The notes beneath the pieces were generated by a model that saw only the letters and a list, made by a program, of their open reading frames with translations, was not told the DNA's origin and did not search any database. The position numbers and the translations under genes were made by a program. From the IMG/VR virus record IMGVR_UViG_3300017971_000832, positions 1-21,485 of that record: a stretch of DNA of 21,485 nt; one strand, written 5' to 3'. This DNA is from a virus. Of this stretch, positions 1 to 7,506 are shown one piece after another; position 1 is the first letter of the stretch, and every line of letters starts with the position of its first letter.

Positions 1-150
1 GCAGATCACCTTATCCTCCAGGTTGAGCACCTCGATGACGGCGTGCCCGCAGGCGATGCACTCCGGCTGTACGTTATGGCGCAGCTTCATCGGGCACGGC
101 ATGTCGCCGGCCGTGCAGCTGATGCGCATGATGCCTTTGTATGGTTTCAT
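1..150 (-). CDS. small cysteine-rich (zinc-ribbon-like) protein, C-terminus cut by window edge
   Basis: The start is the ATG at 150-148, preceded by a good Shine-Dalgarno (AAGGAG, then four bases CGATC-like spacing). It is 30 bp downstream of the stop of the tail-completion candidate, so it probably continues the late operon. Fifty residues are visible before the window ends, starting MKPYKGIMRISC. Cysteines are C12, C19 and then a CxxC-type pair in PECIACG, followed by another Cys at the edge, which suggests metal binding. The spacing does not match the Com pattern seen at 13304-13465. I do not recognise the family. Its place between head-tail joining genes and the expected tail genes is where small accessory phage proteins often sit. 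Confidence 0.6.
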   Translation of the reverse strand, partial: MKPYKGIMRISCTAGDMPCPMKLRHNVQPECIACGHAVIEVLNLEDKVIC

Positions 151-180
151 GATCGCTCCTTCCGGTTATGTTTCACGTAC

Positions 181-627
181 TTAGAAATACGTTCCATAAC
201 GCACGTAGCGCAGGGTAATGCTCTTCATTTGTATCGCCAGACTTTCGTCGGCCAGGAGCTCGCTGGCCGTCTCCGAGACCAGCCACACCTCGTCGGCCTG
301 GCCGGAGAGGAGGTCGTCCCGGAGCGCGCTTTTGATATCGGCGATGATTTCCAAAACCCCTTTCTGCCCGGTAGCGGCCCCCATGACGGCGGCCTCGGGC
401 TTGCGCAGCTGGACGTAAGCGATCACCTTTACCGCGAGCTCGCTCTGCTCGGAGGCGCCCTGGCTGACGCTTGAATAGAAAATCTCCCCGTCCTTGAGGG
501 CGACGGCCGGAAATTTCACGGCCTCGGGAATCAGGCGCTCGTCTTCGGTCACATAGACATCGCTTTCCCGAACATATGTTAAATCCGTTTGTAATTGCGA
601 TTTAACGGCCGACAAAAGGTCTTTCAT
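181..627 (-). CDS. putative head-tail joining / tail completion protein (gp37-like position)
   Basis: This encodes 148 residues. The start overlaps the stop of the gpG-type gene by four bases (ATGA), so translation is probably coupled. The N-terminus MKDLLSAVKSQLQ followed by a beta-rich body and a C-terminal segment with SITLRYVRYG is typical of small tail-terminator or head-tail joining proteins (DUF1834-type/Mu gp37-like). No catalytic motif is visible. Function is inferred mainly from size and from the order capsid, small protein, DUF1320, gpG, this gene, which is the usual connector block between capsid and tail sheath genes. The family name is tentative; the structural role is likely. 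Confidence 0.65.
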   Translation of the reverse strand: MKDLLSAVKSQLQTDLTYVRESDVYVTEDERLIPEAVKFPAVALKDGEIFYSSVSQGASEQSELAVKVIAYVQLRKPEAAVMGAATGQKGVLEIIADIKSALRDDLLSGQADEVWLVSETASELLADESLAIQMKSITLRYVRYGTYF

Positions 628-1130
628 CGCTCTACCAGGTAATCCTCAAAGATCCTCCGGAACGCGCGCCAATCCGCGTCCTGAATCACCAGAAACGGCC
701 GGGCCGGGATATCCGCGGGGCCCGCGGTTACCTTTTTCGCGAACCGGACCGCGCCGCTTTTGTCGATCCAGCGCAGGGCCTTTGCCCGCCTGGGTAAAAT
801 CACCCGCGCCGGGATGGTGCCCCCAAGCTGGTGGACCGCCCCGTATGCGACGTTGGTGCCTACGCGCAGCGTTTTCCTCGTCACCTGCATGGTGATGGAG
901 CGCATGAGCCGGGCGGTATCGACAAGGGTTTTCCCGCCCGTGCGCAGGGCCCGCCGGGACGGCTTCCACCGCACGGGCCGCCCCCCGGCCTTGAAGGTCT
1001 TGGTAACGGACCGCATGAGCACGAGGCCGCATTCCCTGAGCGGCTTTCCGGGGTCCGCCAGGCGCCGGGACAGGCCCTGGATCGCGGTTCTGGCCTCGAC
1101 GTCCTTGACGCTGACTTTAAGATTGATCAT
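624..1130 (-). CDS. G: phage virion morphogenesis protein (Mu gpG / tail completion family)
   Basis: This encodes 168 residues. A helical N-terminus with IQGLSRRLADP and LRECGLVLMRSVTKTF is followed by the segment WKPSRRALRTGGKTLVDTAR and then a YGAVHQLGGTIPAR segment. LVDTGxLxxS followed by AxxHQxGG are hallmarks of the Phage_tail_S/gpG family (PF05069), whose members complete the tail or virion before head-tail joining. The C-terminus IPARPFLVIQDADW also fits the family (PARPFL). It lies six bases downstream of the DUF1320 gene and overlaps the next gene by four bases. In phage Mu the G gene sits between F and I; here it is on the far side of the capsid gene, a rearranged order that also occurs in other Mu-like phages. 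Confidence 0.88.
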   Translation of the reverse strand: MINLKVSVKDVEARTAIQGLSRRLADPGKPLRECGLVLMRSVTKTFKAGGRPVRWKPSRRALRTGGKTLVDTARLMRSITMQVTRKTLRVGTNVAYGAVHQLGGTIPARVILPRRAKALRWIDKSGAVRFAKKVTAGPADIPARPFLVIQDADWRAFRRIFEDYLVER

Positions 1131-1136
1131 GGCGCC

Positions 1137-1586
1137 TCAATAATTATCCAGCGTGCCGCTGGAGGAATCCGAGCTCCTGCCCTTGCTGAAGATCCGGTCG
1201 CTTTTGACGGTCGTGGCCTCGGGGCCGGAATCGCTGTCCTGTGCCGGGGCGTCGCCCCCGAGCGTCGCCTTGCCGTTGGATACGTCCCGCAGGAAGCGCA
1301 CGGCGCTGTCGTAGCGCTTCTGCCGGTCTTCGGGGACTCCCTTGCGCCGGGCATAAAGGTTGTAGACCGCGATATCCACGGAGAGTTTGCGCACCATCGC
1401 CGGAACGGGGCTGAAGGGAAGCTCGTAGCGGGTGCCGCAATAAGCGTCGATCTCCGCGTCGGCATCGGCCACGGCCCGCGTGACCACGCCGGAATCTACG
1501 CTCCCGGCGTCGTGATCGTCGGTCAGCTGGATCAGGACGTCTTCATCGATCTGCTCAAGCAGATCGGATTGAGTGCAATAGGACAC
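1137..1586 (-). CDS. DUF1320 family head-tail connector protein (Mu gp36-like)
   Basis: This encodes 149 residues with a GTG start at 1586-1584, preceded by GGAGG at suitable distance. The sequence opens MSYCTQSDLLEQI, continues with VVTRAVADADAEIDAYCGTRYELPF and then has a helical MVRKLSVDIAVYNLYARR and RYDSAVRFL. This helical array, with a DAEIDAY segment and a late LRDVSNGK motif, is the typical DUF1320 arrangement of Mu gp36-like proteins, thought to be connector components. The C-terminal 40 residues (after about 110) are low-complexity Ser/Asp/Gly and probably disordered. It sits between the HeH-tailed small protein and gpG. Confidence 0.87.
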   Translation of the reverse strand: MSYCTQSDLLEQIDEDVLIQLTDDHDAGSVDSGVVTRAVADADAEIDAYCGTRYELPFSPVPAMVRKLSVDIAVYNLYARRKGVPEDRQKRYDSAVRFLRDVSNGKATLGGDAPAQDSDSGPEATTVKSDRIFSKGRSSDSSSGTLDNY

Positions 1587-1618
1587 TGCAAACCTCCAAT
1601 TTGACCGCGAAGAAATCT

Positions 1619-1637
1619 GAAATTGGGAAGCAATTTC
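1619..1637 (-). other. small intercistronic hairpin
   Basis: GAAATTG and CAATTTC form a perfect 7-bp stem with a 5-base loop, starting directly after the TAG stop of the 1638-1931 gene. No T-run follows, so an intrinsic terminator is unlikely; mRNA processing or 3'-end stabilisation is possible. Confidence 0.5.
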
Positions 1638-1931
1638 CTAGCTTTCCGATTCCCCACCTTCCTCGTCTTCCAGCAGCCTCGCCAGATCCGCCTTGCGGGC
1701 GTTCTTGGGCGCCTCGATGCCCCGGGCCTCCAGCTCGGCAAGGAGTTCCTTGACCGTGCGCTCGTCACCGGGCTCCTCCGGAGGCTCCTCCACTTCGAAA
1801 CGGTTCTCCCTGCTCGTGAGCAGGAGCTCCCGGGTGAAATCCTCGGGATAGTCCTTGGTCTCGCCCTCGGCGTGGGCGCCGTAGGGATGCACGTTGACCG
1901 AGCTTCCCGGCCCCAGATATTTTACTTTCAT
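1638..1931 (-). CDS. small structural protein with C-terminal HeH/LEM-like helix-extended-helix motif
   Basis: This encodes 97 residues. The first half (MKVKYLGPGSSVNV ... FTRELLLTS) resembles small beta-rich head proteins placed after the capsid gene in Mu-like phages (Mu gp35 position). The second half has an acidic linker (EVEEPPEEPGDE, about residues 46-57) and then TVKELLAELEARGIEAPKNARKADL in two helices, which matches the HeH/LEM or SAP-like helix-extended-helix fold found at the ends of many phage proteins. I infer a structural or nucleic-acid-binding head accessory role. A good GGAGG precedes the ATG. The motif is recognisable by eye; the exact family needs a profile search. Confidence 0.75.
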   Translation of the reverse strand: MKVKYLGPGSSVNVHPYGAHAEGETKDYPEDFTRELLLTSRENRFEVEEPPEEPGDERTVKELLAELEARGIEAPKNARKADLARLLEDEEGGESES

Positions 1932-1998
1932 GAGCTATACCTCCATGCCGGCGCAGATCGCCGGCGCTTCGTTTCCTTCGGCCTTCCAGTCCCGCCTT

Positions 1999-2979
1999 TT
2001 ACGTGGCGTAGGTATCTTTCCAGAGATAAGCGCAGTCGGCGCCGACCTGGACGATATCGGTCTCCTCGGCCACCTCGTAAACGTCCTGGTGCTCCGCGGC
2101 TTCCCGCCAGGTAGAGGTGCGCCGCGGCGATCCGTCCTCGTAAGCGATCCGCACCTGGAGCCCCGCGGTGGGAACTTTGAGGCCGAGCCGCTTCGGGCGG
2201 TAGAACAGAAATCCCATGCCCTTGCCGGAATTGATTTCCCAAATGTTGGCCGCGCTAAAATCGTCGCCCGCGGCGGTCTCCTCGGCCGTGCTCTTGATGG
2301 CGGTGCCCACCAGGACCTCGTCCAGCTCGAGCAGAGAAGCCAGAAGATCGGTCCCGAAAACGCCCTTCTGGGTATATTTGATCTTCTCTAAGACCTCGCT
2401 CACCTCTTTGAGACCCAAGTACGTGGCATAATCGATCAGGAGTACGTTGGCGATGAGCCCGGATTCCTTGATCTTCTTCTTACCGGTGGCGATGTCGGCA
2501 AAAAAGGTGTTGCCCGAGGAAGCGACCCATAAGCCCTCCGCGTCCTCGCCGCCGGAATTGCCGTCGGCCCAGGTGCCGCCAGTGATGAGCTCGGCCACTC
2601 GGATCTCTTTTTTGAGATCGACTTTATCCGTGGCGAATTCGATGGCATCCTGATCCGGCTTGAGCTCCGGGGCTCCCTGGGATTTGACGAACCGGCGATC
2701 CTCATCGGTGACCTCCTTGGCGAAGGCGTACTCCGCGGTGGCGATGCTGACCGAGGTGATGGGATAGCCTCCCCGCCTGGCCCGGGTGCCCGCGGCCCTG
2801 ATGCCCGCTTCGTCGCGGAACCAGGCGCCTTTCTGGTACTTGGTGATTTTTGCCTTGGGATCGGCCCCGTCAAGGATGGGAAAGACCCGGTTGGCGATAT
2901 AGTCGGTGTTGCGATAAGCGACGGAGATCCCCGCCAGCGGGCCCGCCACGATCGCTTCTTTGATGTTCGGTTGCGTCAT
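1999..2979 (-). CDS. major capsid protein (Mu gpT functional counterpart)
   Basis: This encodes 326 residues, a normal length for a capsid subunit. The N-terminus MTQPNIKEAIVAGPLAGISVAY leads into YIANRVFPILDGADPKAKITKYQKGAWFRDEAGIRAAGT-type sequence typical of this major capsid family. Further segments are the E-loop-like ITKYQKGAWF region, LAELITGGTW in the middle, and a C-terminal RIAYEDGSPRRTSTWREAAEHQDVYEV. The fold should be HK97-like. It follows the scaffold/protease and decoration genes, as expected for head assembly. Its start is preceded by the sequence GTAACGAAAGGAG, a leader also seen before the terminase small subunit. The end of the gene is 67 bp upstream of the next small head gene. 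Confidence 0.9.
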   Translation of the reverse strand: MTQPNIKEAIVAGPLAGISVAYRNTDYIANRVFPILDGADPKAKITKYQKGAWFRDEAGIRAAGTRARRGGYPITSVSIATAEYAFAKEVTDEDRRFVKSQGAPELKPDQDAIEFATDKVDLKKEIRVAELITGGTWADGNSGGEDAEGLWVASSGNTFFADIATGKKKIKESGLIANVLLIDYATYLGLKEVSEVLEKIKYTQKGVFGTDLLASLLELDEVLVGTAIKSTAEETAAGDDFSAANIWEINSGKGMGFLFYRPKRLGLKVPTAGLQVRIAYEDGSPRRTSTWREAAEHQDVYEVAEETDIVQVGADCAYLWKDTYAT

Positions 2980-2987
2980 GATAGACT

Positions 2988-3062
2988 CCTTTCGTTACAC
3001 GTGAGACGCAGAACGGTAAAGGGTTTTCATTTCACCCTCGATGTGTCGCGTCTTGCGTTTTT
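2988..3062. repeat. intercistronic imperfect palindrome (array F)
   Basis: The gap between the stop of the decoration gene and the start of the capsid gene holds, on the minus strand, ACGCAAGACGCGACAC just after the stop and a diverged inverted copy (ACGTGAGACGCAGAAC read on the plus strand) near the capsid RBS. The two copies share 11 of 16 bases with mostly transition differences. The capsid Shine-Dalgarno AAAGGAG lies at its left edge. Confidence 0.6.
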
Positions 3063-3809
3063 TTAATGCACCACCGTGCCCAGACTGTAAACGTCGTAGG
3101 TCGGCGTATCGGCCGTAATAATCAGCAGGAACCGCTTGCTGTTGTTCTGCGCGATGGTCGCCGTGCCCTTTAGGGTGCCGCCGGTCCCGGCCGCGACGGT
3201 AATGGTATTCGCGCCTGAGGATGAATTCTTGATGGTGAACTCGATGGCGTTCCCCACGCCTGCCTGGTTAAGCGCCGCGGCCATGAGCGTCGCCGTGGGC
3301 AGGGTGTATGTCGCCGCCTCGGTAGGCGTGCCGTCGATGAACCCGCCCAAAAGCTCCGCAGCGGTTAGGGTTGCGGTGGCGGTTTCTGCCGTGACGGTCA
3401 TCTGGGTGACCCTTCCGCCCTTGGTCCGGGCGAAGGGGCTGAAAAGGACCACCGCGCAGAGGTCGTCCTCGGCGCCGGCGGCCTCCACCACCATGCCCCG
3501 GGCAGTATCCCACCAGGTGCCGGCGTCGTCGGCCTTGCCCGCGTCTGAGGCGCTCACGTACTCGGGCTTGACAAATTTACCCACGGCAAGAGCGGCGTTT
3601 GCGACGCATTTCGATTTGCCGATGATCATCACTTCGGCGGCCTCCCCGCTCTCTGGGGCGTTCTGGAGGATGCCGATCGCGACTTCGTCCTCGGCGTCCG
3701 GGAGCCTGGCCTGGCCGCTCGTGTTGAGGACCACAAAATGATATTGGTAATCGCTCAAATCCTCGGCGGCCTCAAAGGACTCCCGCCATATTGCTTGTTC
3801 CGTTGTCAT
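3063..3809 (-). CDS. capsid decoration protein (DUF2190-like) with C-terminal extension
   Basis: This encodes 248 residues in two parts. Residues about 1-125 resemble the small capsid decoration family (DUF2190): YHFVVLNTSG, AIGILQNAPE, GEAAEVMIIGKSKCVANAA, then VKPEYVSASDAGKADDA and DLCAVVLFSP. Residues about 130-248 are a separate beta-rich, Ser/Thr/Ala-rich module with TYTLPTATLMAAAL, IEFTIKNSSSGANTITVAAG and RFLLIITADTPTYDVYSL, similar to fibre or Ig-like surface modules on phage heads. It sits between the protease/scaffold and the capsid gene, the usual place for decoration proteins. Its leader AACGAAAGGAG matches that of the capsid. The fusion suggests a head-exposed appendage. Confidence 0.72.
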   Translation of the reverse strand: MTTEQAIWRESFEAAEDLSDYQYHFVVLNTSGQARLPDAEDEVAIGILQNAPESGEAAEVMIIGKSKCVANAALAVGKFVKPEYVSASDAGKADDAGTWWDTARGMVVEAAGAEDDLCAVVLFSPFARTKGGRVTQMTVTAETATATLTAAELLGGFIDGTPTEAATYTLPTATLMAAALNQAGVGNAIEFTIKNSSSGANTITVAAGTGGTLKGTATIAQNNSKRFLLIITADTPTYDVYSLGTVVH

Positions 3810-3830
3810 GACATGCTCCTTTCGTTGATG

Positions 3831-3893
3831 GTTAGTGGTGAGCCGTTAGTTGTTAGTTGTTCAACAACCGACAACCGACAACACACAACCAAC
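3831..3893. repeat. intercistronic heptad array with strand switch (array A)
   Basis: Nine consecutive 7-bp units read on the plus strand: GTTAGTG, GTGAGCC, GTTAGTT, GTTAGTT, GTTCAAC, AACCGAC, AACCGAC, AACACAC, AACCAAC. The strand sense flips at the central GTTCAAC, so the two halves are imperfect inverted repeats (GTTAGTT against AACCGAC/AACCAAC) and can fold into a hairpin. The array fills the spacer between the stop at 3904 and the decoration gene's leader. Confidence 0.85.
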
Positions 3894-3903
3894 TCATTCC
3901 TTG

Positions 3904-4506
3904 TTACGGATTGATCTCCGCCCGGTATTCCTTGGCCAGGTCCGGGTGCTCCACTTGCGCGCGGCTGAGGGCGTCGCTATAGGAGAGCTCCTTGTCCTGC
4001 TTCATCAGGTCCCTGGTGAAGGCGGCCAGCTTTTCCCCTGCCGAGCCGGCGTTCACGTCCTTGTCCCGGGTGGCGATCTCTTTGAAATCGATCACCTTGG
4101 GGAGCTCGGCCAGGAACTCTTTGAACCATCGGAGGCGGGAGGTCTTTTTCTCCGCGGAGAATTCCACGGGTTCCTCGCCGTCCAGGGAAAGCATGAATTC
4201 CCGGAGGCCCATCTTCTCCCAGGCGGGAATGATCTTCCCGTCTTTTTTGAGGGTTTCGCAGAAGGCGTTGGTCTCCGCTTTGCGGGCCTCGATACGCGCG
4301 GCTTTCTCGCGCTCGGCGAATTCCCGCTGCGCCTGCTCCTTGGCCTCTTTGGCCGCCTTGTCCGCGGCCGCCTTTTCCCGTGCCTGGATCTCGGCCTCGG
4401 TGAAGGCGTGCGGCTGCACGTCGTCGGGAAGGGCGTCGTCCGGCACCTTGCTCATATCGATGCCCATCGATGAGAGCGTGTTTTTGAGGATGTCTTTGAT
4501 GCTCAT
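3904..4506 (-). CDS. Z: nested scaffold protein from internal in-frame start (Mu Z-like)
   Basis: An ATG at 4506-4504 is in frame with the protease gene (codon 248) and is preceded by AGAAAGGAGAAGCAT, an excellent Shine-Dalgarno with proper spacing. The product would be 200 residues, MSIKDILKNTLSSMGIDM to the shared C-terminus. It is charged and helical (EIQAREKAAADKAAKEAKEQ), as expected for a scaffold. In phage Mu the scaffold Z is produced from a start inside gene I, so the arrangement is known in the family; here the evidence is the RBS, the frame and the domain boundary. Expression is inferred. Confidence 0.8.
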   Translation of the reverse strand: MSIKDILKNTLSSMGIDMSKVPDDALPDDVQPHAFTEAEIQAREKAAADKAAKEAKEQAQREFAEREKAARIEARKAETNAFCETLKKDGKIIPAWEKMGLREFMLSLDGEEPVEFSAEKKTSRLRWFKEFLAELPKVIDFKEIATRDKDVNAGSAGEKLAAFTRDLMKQDKELSYSDALSRAQVEHPDLAKEYRAEINP

Positions 4507-5247
4507 ATGCTTCTCCTTTCTGTTTTCGGCGTGTTCGCCGATCTTGAATTTTTTGCGAAATCTATCCAATCGCTCGGTGATGATCGAGCGCTCCTCGGGG
4601 CTGTACTGGGCCTGGTTTTTCTCCCGGCCCCAGTAGGATGCGGCGGCCCGCGTCTGATCGGCGTCGGGGCACGGATACCGGTAATTGACGGGATCCAGGA
4701 ACTGATCGTCGGGCACGTCGTCCCACTCGGAAGGCTTGGTCACATGGCCGCCTTCCTTGACGCCGATCTTATATTTTTTGGAGCGCGCGCGCTGGGCCTC
4801 TTTTTCCTCGTCCGTGGCCACGAATTCTATGTTGATGGTTCCCTCTCCTGTGTTGAATTTGATCTTTTCCAGGTCTTTGACCGCCGGGGCGGCCGCTCCC
4901 AGGAATCCCACGTGGAGGAGCCTGGTCCCGTCGGGGCTGAGGCGCACGGAGCGGTTTTTGAAGAGGCCCTTTTTGACCATCTCTTCGAACTCGGCCACGA
5001 TTTCTTTGCCCTTGGCATAGAGCGTTCCGCCCACGCGCTTGATCCCTCCGATCCAGCCCCAGGCCGGGGAATCGGTCTCGGGGTGCCCGATCACGATGGG
5101 CACGTCTTCATCGGGGCCGAAATTGTTGACGATGGCGTCGAGGTCGCCCTCCGTCCACTCCTTGGTGTTGCCCGCCGCATCGGTCCAGGTGCCGGTGCGG
5201 AAGATCTCGAACCAGTCGGCCAGACCTGCGAATGTCTTTTTCATCAT
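3904..5247 (-). CDS. I: prohead protease with C-terminal scaffold domain (Mu gpI-like)
   Basis: This encodes 447 residues. The N-terminal 130 residues look like the Mu I protease: VPIVIGHPETDSPAWGW with a probable catalytic His55, and KNRSVRLSPDG with a probable catalytic Ser100, followed by LHVGFLGAAAPAVKDL. Residues about 155-235 hold a small inserted domain (GHVTKPSEWDDVPDDQF ... NYRYPCPDADQTRAAASYWG) resembling DUF6582. Residues 248-447 are a charged, coiled-coil-rich scaffold segment (ADKAAKEAKEQAQREFAERE). The protease is expected to cleave scaffold and capsid proteins during prohead maturation. The start overlaps the F-like gene stop by four bases (ATGA). The scaffold portion is also predicted to be made alone from an internal start (see 3904-4506). 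Confidence 0.9.
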   Translation of the reverse strand: MMKKTFAGLADWFEIFRTGTWTDAAGNTKEWTEGDLDAIVNNFGPDEDVPIVIGHPETDSPAWGWIGGIKRVGGTLYAKGKEIVAEFEEMVKKGLFKNRSVRLSPDGTRLLHVGFLGAAAPAVKDLEKIKFNTGEGTINIEFVATDEEKEAQRARSKKYKIGVKEGGHVTKPSEWDDVPDDQFLDPVNYRYPCPDADQTRAAASYWGREKNQAQYSPEERSIITERLDRFRKKFKIGEHAENRKEKHMSIKDILKNTLSSMGIDMSKVPDDALPDDVQPHAFTEAEIQAREKAAADKAAKEAKEQAQREFAEREKAARIEARKAETNAFCETLKKDGKIIPAWEKMGLREFMLSLDGEEPVEFSAEKKTSRLRWFKEFLAELPKVIDFKEIATRDKDVNAGSAGEKLAAFTRDLMKQDKELSYSDALSRAQVEHPDLAKEYRAEINP

Positions 5248-5984
5248 CGGCGCTCCTCCTCAAAGCGTTTCCGCAATTCCTCCGGGTATTTATTCAAATC
5301 CGGCTCCCAGCGGGCCTTGGCCGGATTATGACTCCAGCCCGGGTCCGGGATCAAGGGCCGGGCCGGCATGCGCTCGCCGGTGACGGGATCCACGGGCTCG
5401 ATCAGGCTATTGGTGGGGTCCTCGGTCTCCACCGTGAGCCCTTCGTCGTCCGCGGTGCGCCGGTCCACCGCGTTCACGCCGCAGCGGCAGTTGTAGCCGT
5501 TGGGCGGGTACCAAGTATCCCAAAAAGGGTGATCCGCCGGAAATACCTTGCCGTCCAGCGCGGCGTGCGTGGGCCTGGTGCGCGCGTCGTTGACGGCGTC
5601 GTATTCCCAGAACGGGAACCGGTCCACCTGCTCCCTCATTTGCTTGTAGCGGCCGGTCGTATAGGCCGTCTGTACGTTGGTCCGGAAAATGGTCTCCAGA
5701 CGCCAAGGCGTGAAGCCCTCCGGAGCCGCCCAGCCCCGGGACCCGAAGATATCGTCCACCCGGTTTTTGAAACCCGCCAGGGTCTCGCCCTCGTCAAGGG
5801 CCTTTTGCACGGCCTCGTGGAGGTCCTTCAGAATATCCATGCGCGCCACGCCGCTCACGGTGAAGGCCTGTGCCCGGGCCTCTTCCGCCAGCGCGTAGAA
5901 CTCCGCCGGCGTAAGATCGAGCAGGCCCCTGAAGGCCTCGATCGCCTCCTCGAAGGGCAGCGGTTTTAATTCGAGTTCGGCCAT
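5244..5984 (-). CDS. F: phage head morphogenesis protein (Mu F / SPP1 gp7 family, short form)
   Basis: This encodes 246 residues. The helical N-terminus (about 1-90) is followed by the family signature: IFRTNVQTAYTTGRY (99-113), then FWEYDAVNDARTRPTHAALDG (125-145) and WYPPNGYNCRCGVNAVD (158-174) with CRC at 166-168. These are typical of the Mu F/SPP1 gp7 minor head proteins, which help portal assembly and DNA ejection. It is much shorter than Mu F (about 425 residues); the part after residue 175 is a short tail rich in Pro and charged residues. It follows the portal gene by four bases and overlaps the protease gene by four bases. Confidence 0.9.
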   Translation of the reverse strand: MAELELKPLPFEEAIEAFRGLLDLTPAEFYALAEEARAQAFTVSGVARMDILKDLHEAVQKALDEGETLAGFKNRVDDIFGSRGWAAPEGFTPWRLETIFRTNVQTAYTTGRYKQMREQVDRFPFWEYDAVNDARTRPTHAALDGKVFPADHPFWDTWYPPNGYNCRCGVNAVDRRTADDEGLTVETEDPTNSLIEPVDPVTGERMPARPLIPDPGWSHNPAKARWEPDLNKYPEELRKRFEEERR

Positions 5985-5988
5985 TTTT

Positions 5989-7506
5989 TTACCGTTGTGC
6001 GGTGTATCTCCCGTAGAGGTCCGCGATATAGATCGCCCGGGCGATCAGTTCCCGGAGATCCGCCGGATCCATCGTGCCGTAGGCGGCATAAATCCGGTCG
6101 CGCAGATCTTCCAGCGACCCGGCGTCCGCGATCATTTTTTTCAGGGGGTGCCTGAGCCCCGCGGCGGCCGGTACGGCGCGATCGATGCTTTCGGCGACCA
6201 GGTGCTCCACCTTTTCCTGTTCCGGCGAAAATCGGGGCGATTTTCGAGCGATGCGCTCCGCGAACATACCTCCCCGTGCCGGCGGCTCCACGAGCTCTTC
6301 TTCTTCTTCCGGCTCCGGGATGCCGTAGGTCTCGTAAAAATATTTTTTGCCCACGGGCACCCCGATCTTGGTGGTCACTGTTTCGTCGATCTCGCTCCGC
6401 TCCTTGAGATCGGGCTTGCGCTCGGCGTGGGTCTTGATCCGGGGATACTCCTCCACGCCGGGGAAGTTATAGTCCACGATCCACCTGATCAGGGTCTCAT
6501 TCAGGCAGCCGTCCAGGAGATCGGCGTCGGCCTCGAGGATGTCCTGGCGGACCTGGCCCCGCTCTTCTTCGCCCCCCAGCTTGCCCGGCGTGCCCTCGGT
6601 GCTGGCCGTCTGCCCGAGCACCGCCTTTGAGATCTGGGCGTCCATGTAATCGCACATGATGTTATAGCTGTCGGTCTTGCTGCTCCCGCCGCGGGAGGCC
6701 GCTTCCAGGAGATCGAGGGCCATATCGTTGGGGATCTTGATCCCCGTTTCCTGCTGTATGGCGTCGATGGCGTCCAGGAGCGCCTGCTGCTGCTCGGGCT
6801 CGGTGCCCGGCGGGTACTTTCCCACCACCGTGGGCATGCCGAATTTTTCCAGGAATACGAGCCAGAACTTGATGCCGTTTTTCTTGAACCATACCGGCCA
6901 CCAGAGTTTCTGGCCCAGCCCCTTGCCGTAGGGGTTGTCCGAATCCCCATAAATGAAGACGATAAATTTACGGGCCGGGACCTCCTCGCCCTCGATCATG
7001 CTCTCGGGCGTGAGGAGCCTGAGCTCGCGGTTCACGCTGAACGAAAAGCGCCGCGGGTGCTTGCCCAGGATCTTGCCGATGCGCACGGCGCCGTTATTCT
7101 GCCGCCAGAGCACCTCTCCTGCATAATACCCATAGAGGATCGCCTTGAGGAGCTCCTGGCGGGCCTGGGTGAAATTGCAGTTTGCAAGCGTCTCTCTCAC
7201 GAAATCGGCGATCCGCTCTTCGCGGCTGGTGGCAGCCGGCCTCCCCGCGCCGCGCGCGCTTGTGCCGGGAATAATCTCCCAGTCTTTCCCCACCAGGGCC
7301 AGGGCCCTGGTCTGGAGCACGCTGCCCGCGTGGGGGTCGCGGTCCACCTCGTCATAGAGCTTGAGGCCCTTTCCCCCGGCCTCGGTGCGGAGCACCGGAT
7401 CCGGATTTTCCAGGCGCTTCAGCCATCCCGCAAAAATATCGATATCCTTTTGCGCGGTGGCGATCTCGTCGGTGATGGGTTTTTGCGGCTTCTCTCCGGC
7501 CATCAA
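5989..7506 (-). CDS. portal protein, DUF935 family (Mu gp29-like)
   Basis: This encodes 505 residues, the usual length. Recognisable features are KLYDEVDRDPHAGSVLQTRALALVGKDWEI near residue 50-80, FTQARQELLKAILYGYYAGEVLW (about 115-140), the PRRFSFSV and FIVFIYGDSDNPYGKGLGQKLWWPVWFKKNG core, and KFGMPTVVGKYPPG, all typical of DUF935 portals. The portal is the dodecameric ring at the head vertex through which DNA is pumped and which joins the tail. The C-terminal part (about 380-505) is charged and includes a PEPEEEEEL stretch. Its start overlaps the large terminase stop by four bases and it ends just upstream of the F-like gene, giving terminase-portal-F order as in Mu. Confidence 0.94.
   Translation of the reverse strand: MMAGEKPQKPITDEIATAQKDIDIFAGWLKRLENPDPVLRTEAGGKGLKLYDEVDRDPHAGSVLQTRALALVGKDWEIIPGTSARGAGRPAATSREERIADFVRETLANCNFTQARQELLKAILYGYYAGEVLWRQNNGAVRIGKILGKHPRRFSFSVNRELRLLTPESMIEGEEVPARKFIVFIYGDSDNPYGKGLGQKLWWPVWFKKNGIKFWLVFLEKFGMPTVVGKYPPGTEPEQQQALLDAIDAIQQETGIKIPNDMALDLLEAASRGGSSKTDSYNIMCDYMDAQISKAVLGQTASTEGTPGKLGGEEERGQVRQDILEADADLLDGCLNETLIRWIVDYNFPGVEEYPRIKTHAERKPDLKERSEIDETVTTKIGVPVGKKYFYETYGIPEPEEEEELVEPPARGGMFAERIARKSPRFSPEQEKVEHLVAESIDRAVPAAAGLRHPLKKMIADAGSLEDLRDRIYAAYGTMDPADLRELIARAIYIADLYGRYTAQR

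Noticed and set aside
831-1604. 257-residue plus-strand reading frame
   Set aside because: It runs opposite to the well-supported DUF1320 and gpG genes and has a composition typical of antisense GC-rich frames.
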